Source: Rheinheimera sp. 4Y26 | GTDB taxonomy: Bacteria; Pseudomonadota; Gammaproteobacteria; Enterobacterales; Alteromonadaceae | Length of the DNA stretch: 64,000 bases | Reading direction: 5' to 3' | Assembly: GCF_025245835.1 (NCBI RefSeq) | Contig: NZ_JAOBWS010000011.1 | Location: 62,001 to 126,000 of the forward strand | Shown here: positions 8,275-15,961 of the stretch, piece after piece | How the letters are laid out: every line of letters begins with the position of its first letter | Numbering within the stretch: position 1 is the stretch's first letter | Translations under genes and position numbers: made by a program | Notes under the pieces: model-generated | Databases searched by the model: none | What the model saw: only the letters and a program-made list of their open reading frames with translations | Told to the model about the DNA's origin: nothing

Positions 8275-8805
8275 TTATAAACCTTCGAGGTCTTTTAAGC
8301 TCAGCTCGTCATAAATCTGCTTGCACCATTGTTTTACACGGGCTTCGGTCAGTTCCGGCTGACGGTCTTCATCAATGCCTAAGCCGACAAAATGGTCGTT
8401 GTCAGCCAGTGCTTTAGAGGCGACAAAGTTATAACCTTTGGTTGGCCAGTGGCCGACAATAATGGCACCTTTTGGCTCGATAATATCGCGCAGGGTGCCC
8501 ATGGCATCGAGGAAATACTCGGCGTAATCTTCCTGATCACCACAACCAAAAATCGCCACCAGCTTATTGTTAAAGTCGATGTTTTCCAGCTCAGGGAAAA
8601 AGTCATCCCAGTCGCACTGTGCTTCACCGTAATACCAGGTTGGAATACCAAACATCAGCAAATCGTAACTGGCGATGTCTTCTTTGCTGCTTTTTGCAAT
8701 GTCATGCACCGCAATTAAGTTTTTGCCCAGCTCTTTTTGGATCATCTTGGCGATATGTTCAGTGTTACCGGTATCGCTGCCAAAAAATATACCTACAGTT
8801 GCCAT
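8275..8805 (-). CDS. fldA: Flavodoxin FldA
   Basis: Small FMN electron carrier that replaces ferredoxin in several reductive reactions, including radical-SAM activation; BioB in this window is a known type of client. The 176-residue length equals E. coli FldA. The N-terminal phosphate loop GSDTGNTEHIA, the FMN-flanking FGIPTWYYGEAQCDWDDF and FGCGDQEDYAEYF segments are all present. It is the last gene of a minus-strand run ybfF-DUF2788-ybfE-fldA, the same relative order as in E. coli except for the DUF2788 gene. Confidence 0.97.
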   Translation of the reverse strand: MATVGIFFGSDTGNTEHIAKMIQKELGKNLIAVHDIAKSSKEDIASYDLLMFGIPTWYYGEAQCDWDDFFPELENIDFNNKLVAIFGCGDQEDYAEYFLDAMGTLRDIIEPKGAIIVGHWPTKGYNFVASKALADNDHFVGLGIDEDRQPELTEARVKQWCKQIYDELSLKDLEGL

Positions 8806-8816
8806 ATAAGTGCCTT

Positions 8817-9089
8817 TTACCTTGCTAACGCTGCGCTCAGCAGTTGTTCAATCAGCGCACTGCGGGTCAGTTGCAGTGCCTGCGCTCTGGCATCCAGTTG
8901 CGAGTACAGCTCAGCTGTTACTTTGCACTCGATGCGTTTTAACCCTTTGGTTTTGTCACGGCGGATCTGGTTTCTTTTATTCAGTCGCAGCTGCTCTTCA
9001 CGCGGTAGTGGGTTGGTTTTTGGCCGACCCGGCCGCTTTTCGCCGGCAAATAAATCAAGAGTTGTGCGATCTGTGGCAATTTTCGCCAT
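8817..9089 (-). CDS. ybfE: YbfE-family protein (LexA-regulated in E. coli)
   Basis: The 90-residue product matches E. coli YbfE strongly at its N-terminus (DRTTLDLFAGEKRPGRPKTNPLPR) and has a ribbon-helix-helix-like C-terminal half (RIECKVTAELYSQLDARAQ, then RSALIEQLL). YbfE is described as LexA-regulated in E. coli; its function is not established. Here it shares one base with the upstream DUF2788 stop (TAATG), so it is translated as part of the ybfF operon. I see no SOS box directly before it or before ybfF, so SOS control is not supported in this organism. Confidence 0.88.
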   Translation of the reverse strand: MAKIATDRTTLDLFAGEKRPGRPKTNPLPREEQLRLNKRNQIRRDKTKGLKRIECKVTAELYSQLDARAQALQLTRSALIEQLLSAALAR

Positions 9090-9310
9090 TAACCTAACCC
9101 TTTTGACTCATAGATAAACTGAATAACACCTTTGGCCAGAAAGCCGGCACATCCCAAAAATAATACAATCCAGACAAATACCCGGCCAAATTTTGGCACA
9201 TTGCCTTTTTTTAATACGTCCTGAATCGCCATTCCTATCAAAAAAAACAACACGCTGAGGAAAAACCATAAACTGGCCGCCTCAATTTGTTCCATATATT
9301 CATTTAACAT
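9089..9310 (-). CDS. DUF2788 small membrane protein
   Basis: Small 73-residue protein with two predicted transmembrane helices (SLWFFLSVLFFLIGMAIQDVL and FGRVFVWIVLFLGCAGFLAKG) joined by a basic loop. The ATG at 9310 is chosen over the longer open frame because it has an AAGG site and gives the shorter family-like N-terminus MLNEYMEQIEAASLWF. It overlaps ybfE by one base and follows ybfF by about 60 bases. DUF2788 proteins have no known function; family naming is from memory. Confidence 0.75.
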   Translation of the reverse strand: MLNEYMEQIEAASLWFFLSVLFFLIGMAIQDVLKKGNVPKFGRVFVWIVLFLGCAGFLAKGVIQFIYESKGLG

Positions 9311-9369
9311 GGTGATGACCTTCAAAAAAACGCGCGCACTATAGCACAAAGCGAAAAAAAATTTATGCG

Positions 9370-10131
9370 CTAGCTCAATAAAAAATCCGCCACTATTTTG
9401 CTAAAAGCGGCTGGTTTTTCTGCATGTAACCAATGACCTGTGCCTTGAATGACCTTGGCTTTGGCCTGTGGAAACAGTTGTGCAATAGTGCCCTGGTGTG
9501 ACGGCAGCAAATAATCAGAATCACCGCCTTTAATAAAAAGCACCGGCCCCTGATACGGGCCCTTCGCCTGGGGCGCTGCCAGAATGTGCGGATAATTGGC
9601 CACCAGCGCCGGCAAATTCAGCCGCCATTGAAATTTGTCGCCTTCTTTTTGCAGATTTTTCAGCAAAAATTGCCGCACGCCAAGCTCAGCCACAGTTGCG
9701 CTTAATTGCTGGTCGGCCTCACGTCTGTCTTGTAGTGTGGCAAGATTGATTTGTTGCATGGCCTGCAAAATACCGGCGTGGCGGGGTTCATTCACCACAG
9801 GCGAAATATCGGCCAGGATCAGTTTTTTTACCCGTTCTGGCGCCATCAGTGCCAGCTGCATCGCAACTTTACCGCCCATTGAATGACCAAGCACTGACAC
9901 CTGGGTTAAACCCAGAGCGTTAAGGGTTTCCAATACATCAGCGGCCATCAGCGGATAACTCATCTCATCACTGTGAGGCGAGCGGCCATGGTTACGTAAA
10001 TCCAGATTGATGATTTGAAATTTGTCCTGCAAGGAGCGGGCAATGACGCCTAAATTTTCGTAACTGCCAAACAAACCATGGATCAATACCAGTGGCTCGC
10101 CTTGGCCTGTTATGTCAGTATGTAATATCAT
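9370..10131 (-). CDS. ybfF: Alpha/beta-hydrolase, YbfF-type esterase
   Basis: The 253-residue protein is an alpha/beta-hydrolase with the oxyanion motif LVLIHGLFGSYENLG, nucleophile elbow GHSMGG, and a C-terminal histidine in GTGHWLHAEKP. E. coli YbfF is an esterase active on short acyl esters, with reported acyl-CoA activity. Its position, divergent from seqA and upstream of ybfE and fldA, is the same as in E. coli and supports orthology. The ATG at 10131 is preceded by AAAGGA. Confidence 0.88.
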   Translation of the reverse strand: MILHTDITGQGEPLVLIHGLFGSYENLGVIARSLQDKFQIINLDLRNHGRSPHSDEMSYPLMAADVLETLNALGLTQVSVLGHSMGGKVAMQLALMAPERVKKLILADISPVVNEPRHAGILQAMQQINLATLQDRREADQQLSATVAELGVRQFLLKNLQKEGDKFQWRLNLPALVANYPHILAAPQAKGPYQGPVLFIKGGDSDYLLPSHQGTIAQLFPQAKAKVIQGTGHWLHAEKPAAFSKIVADFLLS

Positions 10132-10181
10132 GCTTATCCTTTGACAACGAAGCGCTATAACAGACGCGCGATAACAAAAGT

Positions 10182-10235
10182 GCGCCAGCCTAACAAAATA
10201 CCGGGCTGGCGTCAGCCTGTGTCAATTTATATAAT
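10182..10235 (+). promoter_or_regulatory. seqA promoter region with inverted repeat
   Basis: A perfect TATAAT (10230-10235) lies 34 bases before the seqA ATG, but its -35 (TGGCGT, 10207-10212) is poor. That -35 overlaps the right arm of an inverted repeat, CGCCAGCC (10183-10190) with GGCTGGCG (10204-10211). A weak -35 covered by a repeat suggests control by a DNA-binding protein, which is inference. Confidence 0.4.
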
Positions 10236-10268
10236 GCCGGTTGTCGGTTTGGGTTTTAAGGTATCTTT

Positions 10269-10781
10269 ATGAAAACAATAGAAATAGATGATGATCTTTA
10301 TCATTACATCGCCAGTCAGACCCAACAAATTGGGGAAAGTGCTTCGGAAATTTTACGGCGTTTATTGCTGCCACAACAGAGCACTGTCATCCCGGCGCCA
10401 TCTGAAACTGTTAGCCTGGCGGCCAGTGCTCCTGTGGCACAGGATCAGAAAGTATTTGATATTTTAAGCAAACAGGATTTGCAGGCTGAACTGAGCGTGG
10501 TTGGCCGGTTTTTAATTATTTTGTCGGCCCTGGCGCGCGCGCACAAAACACAGTTTGCCAAAGTGCTGGACATTAAAGGCCGCAACCGCGTGTATTTTGG
10601 CCGCAAAGAAGCGGATTTACTGGAAGCGGGCAGCAGTACCAATCCAAAACCTATTCCCAATAGCGAATTCTGGGTGATCACCAACTCCAACACTACCCGG
10701 AAAAAAATGATGTTAACCGAAGCTGCATTAAAGCTGGGTTATTCACAGGAAGAAGCAGAACTTATCCGGGACTTTTTATAA
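10269..10781 (+). CDS. seqA: Negative regulator of replication initiation SeqA
   Basis: SeqA binds hemimethylated GATC clusters, sequesters oriC after initiation and organises new DNA behind the fork. The 170-residue protein has the N-terminal oligomerisation segment MKTIEIDDDLYHYIASQTQ and the C-terminal DNA-binding domain (LARAHKTQFAKVLDIKGRNRVYFG, then NSEFWVITNSNTTRKKMML). Its presence implies Dam methylation in this organism. It is followed 10 bases later by pgm, the E. coli arrangement. Confidence 0.96.
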   Translation: MKTIEIDDDLYHYIASQTQQIGESASEILRRLLLPQQSTVIPAPSETVSLAASAPVAQDQKVFDILSKQDLQAELSVVGRFLIILSALARAHKTQFAKVLDIKGRNRVYFGRKEADLLEAGSSTNPKPIPNSEFWVITNSNTTRKKMMLTEAALKLGYSQEEAELIRDFL

Positions 10782-10790
10782 GGAATATTT

Positions 10791-12440
10791 ATGTCGGTTC
10801 ACCCGCTTGCCGGTCAAACAGCACCAAAACACCTGCTGACGAACATCGCGTTATTATGTTCAGAGTATTATGGGTTAAAGCCTGATTTAACGGTTCAGTC
10901 ACAACGGGTCAGTTTTGGTACTTCCGGTCATCGTGGCAGTGCAGCCGACTGTTCTTTTAACGAAGTGCATATCAAAGCCATTTGCCAGGCTGTTGCCGAG
11001 TATCGCAAAGCGCAGGGCATCACAGGTCCGCTGTTTTTAGGCAAAGATACCCATGCGCTCAGTGAGCCGGCATTTATCAGCGCTGTGCAGGTACTGATTG
11101 CCAATGGCGTGACGCTCAAGGTGCACTCTGGTGGCGGTTACACGCCTACGCCGGTGATTTCCCACGCCATTCTGAGTTACAACGGCTCTGCGCCGGCTGC
11201 TTTGGCCGATGGCATTGTGATCACACCTTCACATAACCCACCGGCCGATGGTGGTATTAAATACAATCCACCCCATGGCGGGCCGGCTGATACAGATGCC
11301 ACCTGCTGGATTGAACAAAGAGCCAATGCGCTGATTCAATCTGGTCTTGCCGGCGTGTTAGCTGTCGATTATCAACAGGCGCAACAAAGCCCGTTGTATC
11401 AGCCACATGACTACATCACCCCTTATGTCGATGATCTTGCCAATGTTATTGATATGGCTGCTATTGCTAAGGCCAAAATCAAAATTGGTGTAGACCCTAT
11501 GGGAGGCTCTGGCATCGCATTCTGGCCGGTGATCGCAGCAAAATATGGGCTGGATTTAACAGTGGTCAACGATAACGTCGATCCGACTTTTGCATTTATG
11601 CCGCTGGATAAAGACGGCAAAATCCGGATGGACTGCAGCTCCGCCTATTCAATGGCAAATTTAATTAAACTGAAAGATCAGTTTGATATAGGTATTGGAA
11701 ACGACCCTGATTTTGACCGTCATGGTATTGTGACCCGTCAGGGCGGGCTGTTAAACCCAAATCATTATCTGGCGGTGGCGATAAATTATTTGCTCAGCAA
11801 CAGACCACAATGGGGCCTTGATAAAAAAATCGGCAAGACGCTGGTGTCCAGTGCGCTGATTGACAGAGTGGTTGCCGGGCGCGGCCGTCCTTTGTATGAA
11901 GTGCCGGTTGGCTTTAAATGGTTTGTTGAAGGTCTGCATCAGGGCACTTTGGTGTTTGGCGGCGAAGAGTCGGCCGGTGCCAGCTTTTTACGCTTTGATG
12001 GCACTGTCTGGTCTACCGACAAAGACGGTTTTATTCTGGGTTTATTGGCTGCTGAAATGATTGCAAAAACCGGGGTTGACCCGTACACCCAATATCAGGC
12101 GCTGACCCGTGAATTTGGCGCGCCTTTGTATCGCCGTATTGACGCCCCGGCCGATTATGCGCAAAAAAATGCGCTGAAAAATCTGGATGTAAACAGTGTG
12201 TCTCAGACCAGTCTGGCCGGGGATCCTATTCTTGCCGTGCTGACCAAAGCACCTGGTAATAATGCCAGCATTGGCGGTGTAAAAGTGGTCACGCAAAATG
12301 GCTGGTTTGCGGCCAGGCCTTCGGGCACCGAAAACAGCTATAAAATATACTTGGAAAGTTTTGTTGGGGCAGAGCACTTGCAACAACTGGAACAGGATGC
12401 CAAAGCTTTTGTTGATAGTGTTTTTCAGCAGTTAAACTGA
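10791..12440 (+). CDS. pgm: Phosphoglucomutase (alpha-D-glucose specific)
   Basis: Interconverts glucose 1-phosphate and glucose 6-phosphate, linking glycogen and nucleotide sugars with central metabolism. At 549 residues it is the size of E. coli Pgm (546). The catalytic phosphoserine loop [12 protein letters not shown], the metal-binding loop [10 protein letters not shown], the sugar-binding [10 protein letters not shown] and the C-terminal phosphate-binding [12 protein letters not shown] are all present. It forms a seqA-pgm unit. Immediately downstream is a structured region leading to glycogen phosphorylase, a natural metabolic partner. Confidence 0.97.
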   Translation: MSVHPLAGQTAPKHLLTNIALLCSEYYGLKPDLTVQSQRVSFGTSGHRGSAADCSFNEVHIKAICQAVAEYRKAQGITGPLFLGKDTHALSEPAFISAVQVLIANGVTLKVHSGGGYTPTPVISHAILSYNGSAPAALADGIVITPSHNPPADGGIKYNPPHGGPADTDATCWIEQRANALIQSGLAGVLAVDYQQAQQSPLYQPHDYITPYVDDLANVIDMAAIAKAKIKIGVDPMGGSGIAFWPVIAAKYGLDLTVVNDNVDPTFAFMPLDKDGKIRMDCSSAYSMANLIKLKDQFDIGIGNDPDFDRHGIVTRQGGLLNPNHYLAVAINYLLSNRPQWGLDKKIGKTLVSSALIDRVVAGRGRPLYEVPVGFKWFVEGLHQGTLVFGGEESAGASFLRFDGTVWSTDKDGFILGLLAAEMIAKTGVDPYTQYQALTREFGAPLYRRIDAPADYAQKNALKNLDVNSVSQTSLAGDPILAVLTKAPGNNASIGGVKVVTQNGWFAARPSGTENSYKIYLESFVGAEHLQQLEQDAKAFVDSVFQQLN

Positions 12441-12449
12441 GTTGTCAAG

Positions 12450-12489
12450 CGGCTGCATTCGTATGTAATTAAATTACAAATGTCAGCCG
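12450..12489. repeat. Long stem around an operator-like palindrome after pgm
   Basis: CGGCTG (12450-12455) pairs with CAGCCG (12484-12489) and CATT with AATG further in. The near-palindrome TGTAATTAAATTACA (12464-12478, perfect apart from its central base) occupies the tip. It may work as a stem at the pgm mRNA end or as an operator. It has no T-run, so it is not a standard terminator. Confidence 0.5.
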
Positions 12490-12503
12490 AATCAGCGGTT
12501 TCC

Positions 12504-12539
12504 TTGACGAATAGCCGTACATTCTGTAATTTTACTACA
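12504..12539 (+). promoter_or_regulatory. Candidate glgP promoter with operator over the -10
   Basis: TTGACG (12504-12509) is followed after 15 bases by TGTAAT (12525-12530), or after 17 bases by TAATTT. TGTAATTTTACTACA (12525-12539) covers the -10 and matches the palindrome at 12464-12478 at 12 of 15 positions; centres are 61 bases apart. Two similar sites, one on the -10, are typical of a looping or cooperative repressor. The regulator is unknown. Confidence 0.5.
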
Positions 12540-12548
12540 TGAATTATC

Positions 12549-12602
12549 ACACCGGCGCGGTGTTTTTTTCACCACGCTACGGTGATTGCCACAAAGGCAA
12601 TC
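12549..12602 (+). promoter_or_regulatory. Attenuator-like hairpin series in the glgP leader
   Basis: ACACCG (12549-12554) and CGGTGT (12558-12563) form a tight hairpin followed by seven T residues, an intrinsic terminator. It is followed by TCACC (12569-12573) with GGTGA (12581-12585), and GATTGCC (12584-12590) with GGCAATC (12596-12602). The CACCG arm of the terminator could instead pair with CGGTG at 12580-12584, giving a possible antiterminator. It could also simply be the pgm terminator, but the best glgP promoter lies upstream of it. Confidence 0.5.
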
Positions 12603-12627
12603 GGAACTGGCAAACTGGAAATGGCTT

Positions 12628-15117
12628 ATGAATCCTCTCACCACAGAAGCGACTGTCGCAGTAGCGGCTTTACCTTCGGCCGCTGAATTAAAAGAAAAGA
12701 TCATCCGGCATTTACACGGTACTTTGGGCACCGATGTAAACAAAGCCAGTCCACAAGCCTGGTGGCGTGCTACCTGCGCTTCGATTAACGAATTTGTCTA
12801 TGACGGCCTGCGTAATACCCAGCGCACCCATTACCAGCAAAATACCCGCGCTGTGCATTATTTCAGCCTCGAATATCTGATGGGGCGGTTATTTAGCAAC
12901 AACTTGCATAACCTGGGTTGTTATGACGCGGCCAAACAGGCACTGGCCGAGCTTGGTATGGACATTGCCGATTTAGAGCAACAAGAAGAAGATATGGCGC
13001 TGGGTAACGGTGGCTTGGGTCGTCTTGCCGCCTGTTTTATCGATTCGCTGGCAACGTTAAATTATCCGGCCATTGGGTATGGCATTCATTACGAACACGG
13101 TTTATTTAAACAGGAATTTCAGCATGGTTTTCAGATAGAGCGCCCGGACAGCTGGCGTGAATACGGCAACCCATGGGAAATTTGCCGGCCTGAATCGATT
13201 CAGGAAATTTCGGTGTACGGTTATGTCGAAACTGTGTACGACCTGCAAGGCAAAATGAAAAAAGTCTGGCACCCGGGTCGTATTATTAAAGCTGTGCCAT
13301 GGGATATTCCGGTGGTGGGTTATAACGGCAGCTCAGTGAACGTGTTGCGTTTATGGGAAAGCCGCGCCAGTGACTTTTTTAACTGGGACGTATTTAACTC
13401 CGGCGGTTATGTTGACGCAGCGCGCGAGAATATCGAAGCTGAAACCATTTCCAAAGTGTTATACCCCAATGACGAAACCGAAGCAGGTAAAGAGCTGCGT
13501 CTAATTCAGCAGTATTTTTTCTGTTCAAGTTCACTCAAAGACATTATCCGTCGTTACAAAAGGGCGCATGGCGATGACTGGAGCCATTTTGCCAAACAAG
13601 TGGTCATTCAGCTCAACGACACCCACCCGGCGGTCGCTATTCCGGAGCTGATGCGGATTCTGGTCGACAGAGCAGAAATGAACTGGGAAGAAGCCTGGAA
13701 TATCTGTCAGCATGTGTTTGCCTACACCAACCACACTTTATTGCCCGAAGCTTTGGAAAAATGGCCGGTAAGGCTGTTTGAAAAAGTACTGCCGCGCCAT
13801 CTGGAAATTATCTATGAAATCAACCGCCGCTTTTTGGTGGAGCAGGTAGATGTGCGTTGGCCGGGCGATGTGGAGAAAAAACGCAAACTGTCGATCATCG
13901 AAGAAGGCCACGACCCTATGGTGCGGATGGGGCATTTGTCAGTGGTGGGCTCGTTCCGCGTCAATGGTGTAGCAGAAATTCACTCACAGCTGGTGAAATC
14001 AGATTTATTCCCGGAAATGGTGGCGTTGTGGCCGGATAAATTTACCAACATTACCAATGGTGTCACGCCAAGACGTTGGCTTAAAGCCTGTAATCAGCGT
14101 CTGTCGAAGTTACTGGATGCAACTGTAGGTAGCGAGTGGCCGACCCAGTTGCATCAGCTGGCCGAGCTGAAAAAACATGCAGACAGCCCGGCAATGCAGG
14201 ATGCCTTTATGGCCATCAAACAGCAAAATAAAGCTGATTTAGCTGATGAAGTGAAAAAACTCACCGGCATACCCATCGATCCACACGCACTTTTTGACGT
14301 GCAAATTAAAAGGTTGCATGAATATAAACGTCAGCATCTGAATTTATTGCATATTCTGGCGTTGTACCGCCGTATTTTGCAAAACCCGGATTATGACATG
14401 GTGCCAAGGGTATTCCTGTTTGGCGCCAAGGCGGCACCTGGTTATAAACTGGCCAAAGAAATTATTTACGCCATTAATAAAATTGCTGAAAAAATTAACC
14501 ACGATAAAAGGGTAAAAAACCGGTTAAAAGTGGTGTTTATGCCCAATTACCGGGTGAGCCTTGCCGAAAAAATGATCCCGGCAGCGGACGTGTCAGAGCA
14601 AATTTCTACTGCGGGTAAAGAAGCCAGCGGCACCGGTAACATGAAACTGGCGCTGAACGGTGCTGTCACTATCGGCACTATGGATGGCGCTAATATTGAA
14701 ATTGCCGAAGAAGTGGGCGCTGACAATATTGCCATTTTTGGTTTAACTGTGGATGAAGTCAAAGCCTTACAACAGAAGGGGTATCACAGCTGGGATTATT
14801 ATTACAATAACCCTGAGCTGAAGGCCATTCTGGACTGGCTGGAAACCGATTATTTCACCCCGGGTAAACCCGGTGAGCTGGCGGCGATTAAACGCAGTCT
14901 GCTCGAAGGGGGCGACCCTTATCTGGTGCTGGCGGATTTCCCTTCTTATGTCAAAGCCCATGAAACCATCGACAGCTGGTACAGGGACAAGGCGCTATGG
15001 GCGAAAAAGGCCATTCTGAACACCGCCAGTGTCAGTAAGTTTACTTCTGACCGCTCTATCGAAGATTATGTGCAAAAGGTATGGCAGCTGCAAAAATGCC
15101 AGATTGGGCGGAAATAA
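12628..15117 (+). CDS. glgP: Glycogen/alpha-glucan phosphorylase
   Basis: PLP enzyme releasing glucose 1-phosphate from glycogen or maltodextrin, the substrate of Pgm encoded just upstream. The 829-residue product has the phosphorylase signatures ALGNGGLGRLAACFIDSLATL, YGIHYEHGLFKQ, HLNDTHP-like IQLNDTHPAVAIPE, DVQIKRLHEYKRQHLN, and the PLP lysine segment EASGTGNMKLALNGAVTIGTMDGA with minor family variation. The open frame extends 14 codons upstream to 12586, but the ATG at 12628 is preferred because it starts after the leader stem-loops. glgP versus malP cannot be separated by sequence alone; neighbours favour glycogen. Confidence 0.93.
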   Translation: MNPLTTEATVAVAALPSAAELKEKIIRHLHGTLGTDVNKASPQAWWRATCASINEFVYDGLRNTQRTHYQQNTRAVHYFSLEYLMGRLFSNNLHNLGCYDAAKQALAELGMDIADLEQQEEDMALGNGGLGRLAACFIDSLATLNYPAIGYGIHYEHGLFKQEFQHGFQIERPDSWREYGNPWEICRPESIQEISVYGYVETVYDLQGKMKKVWHPGRIIKAVPWDIPVVGYNGSSVNVLRLWESRASDFFNWDVFNSGGYVDAARENIEAETISKVLYPNDETEAGKELRLIQQYFFCSSSLKDIIRRYKRAHGDDWSHFAKQVVIQLNDTHPAVAIPELMRILVDRAEMNWEEAWNICQHVFAYTNHTLLPEALEKWPVRLFEKVLPRHLEIIYEINRRFLVEQVDVRWPGDVEKKRKLSIIEEGHDPMVRMGHLSVVGSFRVNGVAEIHSQLVKSDLFPEMVALWPDKFTNITNGVTPRRWLKACNQRLSKLLDATVGSEWPTQLHQLAELKKHADSPAMQDAFMAIKQQNKADLADEVKKLTGIPIDPHALFDVQIKRLHEYKRQHLNLLHILALYRRILQNPDYDMVPRVFLFGAKAAPGYKLAKEIIYAINKIAEKINHDKRVKNRLKVVFMPNYRVSLAEKMIPAADVSEQISTAGKEASGTGNMKLALNGAVTIGTMDGANIEIAEEVGADNIAIFGLTVDEVKALQQKGYHSWDYYYNNPELKAILDWLETDYFTPGKPGELAAIKRSLLEGGDPYLVLADFPSYVKAHETIDSWYRDKALWAKKAILNTASVSKFTSDRSIEDYVQKVWQLQKCQIGRK

Positions 15118-15142
15118 TCTGCCTGACGCCGTCACATAAAAC

Positions 15143-15175
15143 ATAAAGCCCGTATTTGCGGGCTTTATATTTTTT
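15143..15175 (+). terminator. Intrinsic terminator after glgP
   Basis: ATAAAGCCCG (15143-15152) pairs with CGGGCTTTAT (15159-15168), followed by T residues to 15175. The remaining gap to 15415 holds no other gene that I can support. Confidence 0.93.
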
Positions 15176-15415
15176 ACCGCTTTGGCGTTATATTTTTCCG
15201 AAGGTTAAACAACGACAAGTACCACACTGAGCGACGGCACTTTTATATTTGCTTACATCTTCGATCACAAAAATGCCGGTGACCGGCTGGATTTCAAAAC
15301 GCAAAGTCCCCATTAAGAGTTAAGATGCAGCCTGGATTTTGGTTTTGGTCTGAAGTTGTTTGAATGCTCAGGTGCAAAAGTTGTCCAACATGCGCTTTAT
15401 AAACGAGGTTATTTC

Positions 15416-15787
15416 ATGAAAAATTCCGGGCCATCAGGGCCTTCTCCGGTTTTTATTCAGATTGGCAAAAGCCGCAGTGGTGGTGTATTCAGTGTTATTT
15501 TGATGCTGCTGGCTGCACTGGCCTTTTTAGTCTTTGGTGTCGGTTTACTGATGATTATTGCTACAGTAGCTGTGTTGTTATTGCCCTGGCTGTGGTGGAA
15601 AAAAAAGCAACTGCTGAAGAAAATGCAGCAGATGCAGCAACAGATGTATGGTGCAGGCGGGGCGGCGCAGGGCAATACAGGGGCTCATTCTGCTTATGGT
15701 ACAACGCAGGAGCAGGGGGCTTCCGGCGTTATTATTGAAGGCGAAGTTATCGTGAAGTCTGAAAGCATCGACCACAAAGCCTTATAA
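15416..15787 (+). CDS. Small membrane protein, function unknown
   Basis: Family not recognised. The 123-residue product has a short N-terminus (KNSGPSGPSPVFIQIGKSRSGG), one or two closely spaced hydrophobic segments (residues about 24-57), then a basic and glutamine/methionine-rich stretch (KKKQLLKKMQQMQQQMYG) and a polar tail ending in IIEGEVIVKSESIDHKAL. The tail pattern, small domain plus EGEVI near the C-terminus, looks like a conserved cytoplasmic end. Start at 15416 is supported by a GAGG site; the frame is open 20 codons further up. It stands alone between glgP and ydiJ. Confidence 0.65.
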   Translation: MKNSGPSGPSPVFIQIGKSRSGGVFSVILMLLAALAFLVFGVGLLMIIATVAVLLLPWLWWKKKQLLKKMQQMQQQMYGAGGAAQGNTGAHSAYGTTQEQGASGVIIEGEVIVKSESIDHKAL

Positions 15788-15961
15788 GCTGCCTCAACTG
15801 CCCAATGACAGCGCCTGTATGCAGAATTAAAATCTGAGGCGCTGTAATTAAAACCTGTTTCAGAGTCGGTTCCTGTTAAAAAACAGCATGCTTTTTCGCT
15901 TAATTTCCAACAGCACACAATGATATACTCGGTGCTTTGTGAATCAGTTGTTGTGCCTGTG

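Noticed and set aside
10132-10268. LexA (SOS) box controlling ybfF-ybfE
   Set aside because: No CTGT-N8-ACAG site is present in the ybfF upstream region despite YbfE being LexA-regulated in E. coli.
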